A DNA stretch of 64,000 nt from NCBI GenBank assembly GCA_027924585.1, contig BSBM01000307.1:12881001-12945000 (forward strand), written 5' to 3'. Position numbers and translations under genes: made by a program. The stretch is from Larix kaempferi. Taxonomy: Eukaryota > Streptophyta > Pinopsida > Pinales > Pinaceae. This document shows, in pieces, positions 58,371 to 64,000 of the stretch. The notes under the pieces were generated by a model that was given only the letters and a program-made list of their open reading frames with translations, had not been told where the DNA came from and made no database searches. Numbering within the stretch: the first letter of the stretch is position 1; every line of letters starts with the position of its first letter.

Positions 58371-58599
58371 ATCAGGTAACACAAGTACTGGTGCAGTGCA
58401 GAGCCTGTGTTTGAGCTGTTCAAAAGCTACTTGATGTGTCGTTGTCCATTGGAAGACAGTTTTCCCATTTCCCTTTGTCGACTGATTCAAGGGCCAGGCT
58501 ATGTGACTGAAGCCGAGTATGAATCGTCAATAGAAATTTGCCAAACCAAGAAAGCTTCTTAGTTCTTGAATGCTTCTAGGAATAGGCCAATCTTTGAGG

Positions 58600-59165
58600 A
58601 TCTATACTTTGTCTGGATCGACGTGAATGCCTACAGATTCAATTACATACCCCAAATATTTGATGCTGTTCATTGCAAAATAGCACTTGTCCATGTTCAA
58701 ATAGAGTCGATGTTGCTGGAGAGTGTCGAGGACTTGTCGAATATGTCCGACATGTTCTTCCCATGATCGACTGAAAATCAATATGTCATCGAGATAGACA
58801 ATAACCCATTTTCCGATGAAAGGTCGGATAAGGTTATCCATGTGTCGTATGAAGGTTGCAGGTGCATTGGTTAAGCCGAAAGGCATGACTAACCATTCGA
58901 ACAATCCTTCCTTGGTATTGAAAGCAGTTTTCCACACATCTGAGGGCTCGATTGGAATCTGATGGTATCCCGACTTGAGGTTGAGCTTAGTAAAGAATTT
59001 AGCACCTTTTAGACAGTCGATGAACTCATCTATCCGTGGTAGAGGGTACCGATTCTTCACCGATATTTTGTTGAGAGCTCTGTAGTCGATGCACATGCAC
59101 CAAGTCCCGTCTTTCTTTAGAACTAGGACGACTGGACTTCCACAAGGAGAGGATCTAGATCAAAT
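58600..59165 (-). pseudogene. pol: Gypsy reverse transcriptase pseudogene
   Basis: The best preserved part. It reads CIDYRALNKISVKNRYPLPR, FTKLNLKSGYHQIPI, FEWLVMPFGLTNAPATF and VIVYLDDILIFSRSWEEHV. The catalytic YLDD box and LPRID/LNLKSGYHQI motifs identify a Ty3/gypsy reverse transcriptase. Asp in the F.KLDL motif is replaced by Asn (KLNL), which would remove one of the three catalytic aspartates. The frame is open from 59096 to 58602. Confidence 0.93.
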
Positions 59166-59519
59166 ATGACCTTTGTCGATTAATTCTTGGATTTGTCTGC
59201 GAATCTCTTCATTTTCGAGAATGGATCTTCTGTAAACAGATGCGTTAGGTAAAGAAGAACTAGGAACAAGTTCAATGGAGTGTTTTACCTGATAATGTTG
59301 AGGTGCTCCATCTGGAGCTTGAAAGAGTTTCTAGTACTCATCGAGAATATGATCGACTTGATGCTTTTGTCGAGAGTTGAATTGGTTGGTGAATTGACTC
59401 GTTGCTGTAGTCTTCTTAGAATGTTGCGGCTTGATCATGATTACTGCAAATTTCTGAGCATGATTGATGACCTTCTTTGTCTGTTTGGAAGATATTAGTG
59501 CAACCGTTGGTGTGGGTTC

Positions 59520-59860
59520 ATGCTCTGGTATGCTGAAACATCAATTTAGGATTTTGACAATCACCTTCTGAGGCTGTGACTAATAACTTCCATGTCTATC
59601 CCAGAGGTAAGGTTTTCCAAACAAGGTGTCAGCTACGGAGAGTGGTGCCACATCACAGAGTACTTCATCTTCAAAAGGCTTTATGAAGTATGAGAGTTTG
59701 CATTGTCAAGTGACCAGTAGTTCTTGTCCATCCTTCATCCAACCAATGTTGTAAGGCTGAGGATGTGGAGTGGTAACAAGACCTAATTTCTTCACCAGTT
59801 CTTCAGAAACGAAGTTCTTTTGGCTCCCATTGTCCGTGTATGGAACAGGGGCTCTTGTTC
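59520..59860 (-). pseudogene. Gypsy aspartic protease pseudogene
   Basis: After a frameshift at about 59845 the frame reads TDNGSQKNFVSEELVKKLGL, fitting the D-[ST]-G active-site loop followed by NF.S..L...LGL of gypsy proteases, here D-N-G. Further on it has VADTLFGKPYLWDRHGSY. One stop near 59705. It would process the Gag-Pol polyprotein. Confidence 0.65.
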
Positions 59861-59989
59861 CTCCTCATTGACAATAGTCGAGGCTGCTTGAGATGTCAAA
59901 AGAGTCATCGCGTCTGGATCAAATTCTTCCACCATCTTGTCGAATGCGTCGGAGGTCGACACTTTTTTCCAGAATGTCTTTCGAGCTTT

Positions 59990-60985
59990 GGATTTAGACG
60001 TATCATGCCAAGATGAGTGGTGGTAATTGCACCATTTTTCGGTTGGCAATTGTTTTCTACGTTCTCTCTTGTGTAAAGGCTTCTTACCGTTGTTAGGATT
60101 TGGCGATGTCGGCTAAGAAGATTTCGACTTGTCGAAGTCGGCTGGCGCCTTCTTGTCGAGTGTTCTTCCTGCTGTCGGATTTGTCGTGAAATGTTCTTTT
60201 CCTTTCTACTTGGTTTCTAGTTTGTTGGTGTAGTGGAAAGCATCCGCAAGCGTATTGACAGTCAAAAATTCCATTTCCTGCTAGATGTACTGAGACAATC
60301 CGCTGGTGTATTTCAGAACAAGCAATTTCTCTTCTTCTTGGACACCAAGTCTTGCCATGAGTCGGTAGAACTCGTCGGTGTAACTCTGTACTGATTGGTC
60401 TTTCCATTGCCTTAGCTACTGCCACTTCTTATACTACTTCTCAAGGTATTTCAGCGGTTAAAATTCCTTCCGGATGTGTTCAATGAATTTATCCCATGTT
60501 TTGATGGGTTCTTTGTTTTTCTCCATCTTTGTCGAGAGGATCTCTCACCAGCAGTGCACGGAGGTTGACATCTTTAAGGACACAATGGTGAATTTTTCAG
60601 CTTCAGAGAGTTGATTTACAACGTAATAGGATTCCGATTGTTACACCCAATTGTCGACAGATTCCGCATCAATCTTTCCTTCAAGATTTGGTATGTCGAG
60701 ATTCATTTGCACTTTGAAGGGGCTGATTTTTTTCGAGTGAGTTCTCGTCGAGGGTCCTCTGGATGTCGAAGTGAATCGCAGGAGAATCTCATTGAACTAG
60801 GTGAACATTTTGGTTCGTTGTCGAGCCAGAGCTTGCTCAATAAGCTGTGTTGTCTCGTCGGCTACATGTCTATCATCTATTTTTTTGTCATTTCTGAAGA
60901 TCGCGTCTGCTTGGATTGCTGAGATTGCGAGTGAGTTTGAACCAGCATAAGTCAGGTAACTTCGAGTGAAGTGTATACGCAAAAC
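59990..60985 (-). pseudogene. gag: Gypsy gag pseudogene
   Basis: The frame holds, between stops, NLDIPNLEGKIDAESVDNWV, KTWDKFIEHIRKEF, YTDEFYRLMARLGV and EKLLVLKYTSGLSQYI, the usual retrotransposon gag capsid pattern (PF03732-like). A knuckle-like WCNYHHSSWHDTS follows near 60030; compared with C-x-YH-x5-HDT-x2-C the last Cys is replaced. At least seven in-frame stops, mostly from Trp or Gln codons. Gag would form the virus-like particle. Confidence 0.75.
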
Positions 60986-61007
60986 TTAAGCAAGAAAAAC
61001 TGAGTAC

Positions 61008-61019
61008 GCTCTGATACCA
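61008..61019 (-). other. Primer-binding site (initiator tRNA-Met) of the gypsy element
   Basis: On the minus strand TGGTATCAGAGC, exactly the plant tRNA-iMet primer site, one base from the LTR end. Confidence 0.95.
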
Positions 61020-61020
61020 A

Positions 61021-61590
61021 TGATCTGTATCGTGTCTAGGAATCACGAGGGGGACAACTATTCGACTGAATGAGTCGGCTCTGTTATGGAAAAAGCTTAA
61101 TAAATAGAATGAGCAAAAGCAGGAATATGCAATACAAATAAACCATAATACGTATAGACAATATGCAGGAATGCGAACTGTTCTTCTATTACTTGCAAAC
61201 AGATCAAAACTTATTCGGATTGATGTATATTACATTATTACACATGCTTATAGAGAATTCTGAGATGCTTGGGTGCCTGCCCGTTACGTTCAGTTACAAA
61301 GAAGAAGTTAGAGCGGTTCAATTGTTCAACCGTTACAGTCAACTGGAAGACAAAGAGACAGTTTGTTGAATTTCGATAGTCACTGGTCGCATGTTGATGT
61401 CGCAAACTGAGAGGTCACTAAACATGGAGAAGATACAGAACATGTCGCCGGTGCGGAACACATTGAAGTGTTGAAGTTGTCAAAGTCCTGTCGCGTCAAA
61501 ACTTGTTGAAGTTGTATCAACCGCAAATACTTACTCGAGAATGTGTTGAAATTAGCATCCGACAACAAATGCCGACTGCGATGTGGATCA
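61021..61590 (-). repeat. 5' LTR of the gypsy element
   Basis: 570 bp, starts TGATCTGTATCGTGTCTAGG and ends GATGTGGATCA on the + strand. Matches 55890-56472 with many substitutions and small deletions. Confidence 0.93.
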
Positions 61591-61595
61591 TATGG

Positions 61596-61770
61596 TTAGC
61601 GACACATCAGATGAAAGTGAAATTGAGTCTCGATAGAATTCCCCTCCATCTTCTTCTCAAGTGGACATGGATTCATGTGTCCTTTCGGATGAAAAGAACA
61701 TTGATGGTGGACTTATCTAGTCCTAGAAAATATATTTATCAACATTCTTGGGTAAGTTGGAATCATTGTT
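61596..61770 (+). pseudogene. LINE ORF1-like pseudogene, 3' continuation after the gypsy insertion
   Basis: Directly after the second TATGG, one frame reads SDTSDESEIES, stop, NSPPSSSQVDMDSCVLSDEK. Ser/Asp/Glu-rich linkers are common after the zinc knuckle in DUF4283 proteins. The join between 55889 and 61596 without the transposon would be continuous. Support is contextual. Confidence 0.45.
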
Positions 61771-61799
61771 CCTAGATTTCTATTGCTCTCTCTTATTAT

Positions 61800-62990
61800 G
61801 AAATACATTTTATAAAATAAGTAGAGATAAAACATATGATAAAAAAATTTCCTAGGGTTTCTGAAATTACATGTGGGGTTACACTTCCTGAACCTAAGGT
61901 CTTAGTGGAAATCATAACATGTGAGGATTTGGATTCTGTCAGTTTGTAACATTTTGTTGTTCCGTCATCATCTATTATATCAGGTGTCTCAGCAACTTTA
62001 ATGGTATCTAACCTTTCCACTAGGGAAGCAATTTCTCCATAATTTCAACTCCTGGTTGTTGAGCAAATCCTTTGGAAACTAGTCTTTCCTTATGCTTCTC
62101 TACCTTTCCTTTCTCATTTAATTTTTCTTATAAACGGGCACTTGATACCATTATTGATTTTTTTTCCTTGAATACCAACAAGATCCCATGTAATGTTACT
62201 TTCAATGACCTCAGTTTCATCATTCATGCCATGTACCAAACGTTCTTCCTTCATTACTTCTTCAAGATATGTGAGCTAGCAAGATAATAATGAAAAGAGA
62301 GTTTGCTAATTCACTCCATCCTCATGTTCATACATTTATCTTAAAATCTTTGTTCTCTAGTTTCTATTAGTGAATGCTAAATCACTGCATGAAGAATAAC
62401 TATGTGTTGGTGGTTCTTCTTGTCTATGTACTTGCAATCTTGGAAACTCGAGGTCTTGTTGTCCTGTATTTTCTAGTTGTTCATCCATTTGAAGAGATGG
62501 ACTTTGATTGTCCACAATATAATTTTCTTGTTCACTCCATGACTTGTCCTCTCAAAACTTGATGTCTTTTTTGACCACAAACTTCTTGCTAATTGGATTA
62601 TATAGTCTATAGACTTTGGATTGTTCACTATATCCAATAAAAATATAATTTCACTACTGTTGTCAAGCTTCTTTCTTAGCTCCTCTAAAGCATGTGCATA
62701 TGCTATGGAACCAAAAATAATGAAACCAGAGACATTTGTCTTTGTGCCACTCCATGCTTCTCATGGTACTTTGTTTTTCACACTTGGGTAGGAGATCTGT
62801 TTGGTATGTATACTAAACATGAAACGACTTCATCTCAAAATTCATTGGATAAAGTCTTGGCTTTAATCATACTTCTGGCCATGTTCATGATGGTCTTGTT
62901 CTTTCTTTCAACCAGTCCATTTTGTTGTGGAGTATATATTACTATAAACTTCTGGGCCCTTGCACGAAGTTGAGGGACCTTTTAGATGCA
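61800..62990 (-). pseudogene. Ty1/copia pol fragment (integrase end to start of reverse transcriptase)
   Basis: Reading on the minus strand: [20 protein letters not shown] (62936 downwards), [13 protein letters not shown], a stop, VYIPNRSPTQV, GSIAYAHALEELRKKLDN, IFIGYSEQSKVYRLYNPISK and KFVVKKDIKF, then a Ser/Gln-rich linker and EKHKERLVSKGFAQQPGVE (62045-62100), the start of the copia reverse transcriptase. These are Ty1/copia landmarks in their usual order (integrase before RT). The zinc-binding part and most of the core are missing on the right and the RT catalytic region is missing on the left. Frameshifts and stops throughout. No LTRs found. Confidence 0.85.
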
Positions 62991-63110
62991 ATGGGTAAAT
63001 GCGAAACGCGCAAGAATTGTGTAAATCAATAACGCTCACACGTTATATAAAACTAGGAATGGCGGGCTCTGAAGCTGCCATGTCATTTAACATGTAGGAT
63101 AGGATTACAA
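62991..63110. other. Short spacer with CGCGCAAG and AACGCTCACACGTTAT words
   Basis: Right flank of the copia fragment. It contains fragments similar to the palindrome arms at 63111-63176 (AAACGCGC, ATAACGC), suggesting a related local repeat. Confidence 0.4.
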
Positions 63111-63176
63111 AACGCGCGAGTGTTATGGAGATACATAACGCACGTGCGTTATGTATCACCATAATGCTCGCGCATT
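63111..63176. repeat. 66-bp near-perfect palindrome centred on CACGTG
   Basis: Two 33-base arms with no spacer pair at 29 of 33 positions. The centre ATAACGCACGTGCGTTAT (63135-63152) is perfect and contains CACGTG. CpG is frequent, unusual in this AT-rich window. Confidence 0.92.
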
Positions 63177-63199
63177 TTGGTTAATATAAAAAAAAAGCA

Positions 63200-63760
63200 T
63201 ACGGAATGAACCATAGAATGACGACCGTGGCTCGGATCGGAAAACCGTCAACTCCGTTGGATTCAAGATGACATCGGGATAGTGCTAGGAGTGCCCCTCT
63301 CCATCGGTCCCATGGCCTGCCAGTTGGTCGAGCCTGCTTGCACATCATCGATATTTCGGTCCAAAATTTATGTGATTTTAAAGAGGGGATCATGAGCGTA
63401 TTTGAACTAGGAAGAGGTAAAATGAGCTAGGTTGAGGGCAATAAATGCTATATTTGTATGATGTTGCAAGTATTTTGTAATGTGACAAGGTTTTTCTCTA
63501 TGCTCCGAACATGGAAGCCATTAACTAATTAATGCCGACGTTAAATGTAGGGTAAGCATCCCTATAATGCCATAAAGGAAAGAGTTCATCATTTAAAGCA
63601 TCAACGTACTGGATGTTTAGCCATCGTCCAAGTGGCTTGTGTATGCATCTAGAGTTTAATTTTAATCATTCATGTCACGTCCAATTGAATTTTAATGGGT
63701 CCAATTAAATTTTAATTGGTCGATCCGAGCCACAGTCATCATTCTATGGCTCGTTCTATA
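63200..63760. mobile_element. Candidate MITE with 40-bp terminal inverted repeats
   Basis: 63200-63239 and 63721-63760 are inverted copies sharing CCATAGAATGA.GAC.GTGGCTCGGATCG with about six mismatches over 40 bases. The 481-bp interior has no gene. No target-site duplication is obvious, and it sits directly before the NO VEIN-like fragment. Confidence 0.7.
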
Positions 63761-63766
63761 CCCCTA

Positions 63767-63877
63767 CGTCCTGCGAAGGTTGAAGCTGTAAAGCAACAAC
63801 TCTCTACTATTCATCCTGAAGCTCTTTTGTTTATGTCTAAGATAAAGAAGCTCTCAGTTCGTGAGCTGGAACAGTAA
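63767..63877 (+). pseudogene. Fragment resembling a plant NO VEIN-like / HATPase-domain protein
   Basis: The frame reads RPAKVEAVKQQLSTIHPEAL, then LFMSKIKKLSVRE and LEQ before a TAA. This resembles the stretch with IHPE.LLF..KIK.LSVRE that I recall from large plant proteins with a histidine-kinase-like ATPase domain (NO VEIN relatives). There is no start, and the frame stops at 63875; the following bases to 64000 do not continue it in an obvious way. A decayed exon or gene fragment; family from memory only. Confidence 0.4.
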
Positions 63878-64000
63878 ACATGTTATCACCACTGCACAGT
63901 GGCCTAGTGTCTCACGAATTGGAGTTATACATTGTCCATTCATCAAACTCCTTCTTCATCCGATCAGCGACCACTACCAGTTAAGAAACTCCTTCATGCT
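63878..64000. other. Window end, nothing further recognised
   Basis: No clear frame or motif. It may be the continuation of the gene fragment at 63767. Confidence 0.4.

Larger units (their letters stand above)
55890..61590 (-). mobile_element. Full-length, decayed Ty3/gypsy LTR retrotransposon
   Basis: A 5701-bp element with TG..CA LTRs at 55890-56472 and 61021-61590 and a perfect 5-bp target-site duplication TATGG (55885-55889, 61591-61595). The primer-binding site and polypurine tract place the 5' LTR on the right, so it reads on the minus strand. Order in its own direction: gag, protease, reverse transcriptase, RNase H, integrase, which defines Ty3/gypsy. Many stops and frameshifts, mostly TGG to TAG/TGA and CAA/CAG to TAA/TAG. 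The LTRs differ at roughly a tenth of positions in the first 230 bp by hand count, so the insertion is old. It is nested in a LINE ORF1-like pseudogene. Confidence 0.95.

Overview
This window looks like nuclear DNA from a large, repeat-rich seed-plant genome, possibly a gymnosperm (inference). It is AT-rich, dominated by old and nested transposable elements, and contains a mitochondrial-type rps2 fragment. Only one gene reads as intact: an S-adenosylmethionine decarboxylase (SAMDC) at 43924-45162 (+).

Left half (about 455-28449): a 14-kb tandem direct duplication, unit A (455-14466) and unit B (14467-28449), with few differences between units. Each unit holds, in order: degenerate short-period repeats; a 3.2-kb non-autonomous LTR retrotransposon on the minus strand (A 1879-5095, B 15876-19087) with its own Glu/Lys-rich reading frame and a C/T-rich leader; a possible LTR edge; and a minus-strand pseudogene of an unusual transposase-like protein (A about 8880-13318, B about 22864-27305). 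That protein has a C2H2-like finger, acidic DE and SDGD motifs and at least one 98-bp GT-AG intron. The two units share some disabling changes and differ in others.

Middle (28450-43600): mostly non-coding, with a 5'-truncated LINE (32179-32583, 18-bp target-site duplication), two tRNA-type SINEs (32747-32962 and 39255-39361, with 12- and 18-bp target-site duplications), a cluster of GTCGGATATC-type palindromes, and the rps2 fragment (about 34804-34990).

SAMDC locus (43650-47560): a TATA box, duplicated CAACCGTT motifs and a 40-bp triplication precede an intronless SAMDC frame. The predicted protein has a Pro/Ser-rich N-terminal extension, a hydrophobic C-terminal tail and a Gln where homologues have a conserved Glu. 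A diverged copy of the end of the CDS sits in the 3' flank and ends in a different way. A 2022-bp solo LTR (45532-47553, target-site duplication GTGAA) follows, then a foldback element (47774-48719).

Right end (51600-64000): a decayed plant-mobile-domain gene; a LINE ORF1-like (DUF4283) pseudogene split by a complete but decayed Ty3/gypsy element (55890-61590, target-site duplication TATGG); a minus-strand Ty1/copia pol fragment; a 66-bp near-perfect palindrome; a 561-bp element with terminal inverted repeats; and a short fragment resembling plant NO VEIN-like proteins. All identifications come from reading the sequence; no database search was run.
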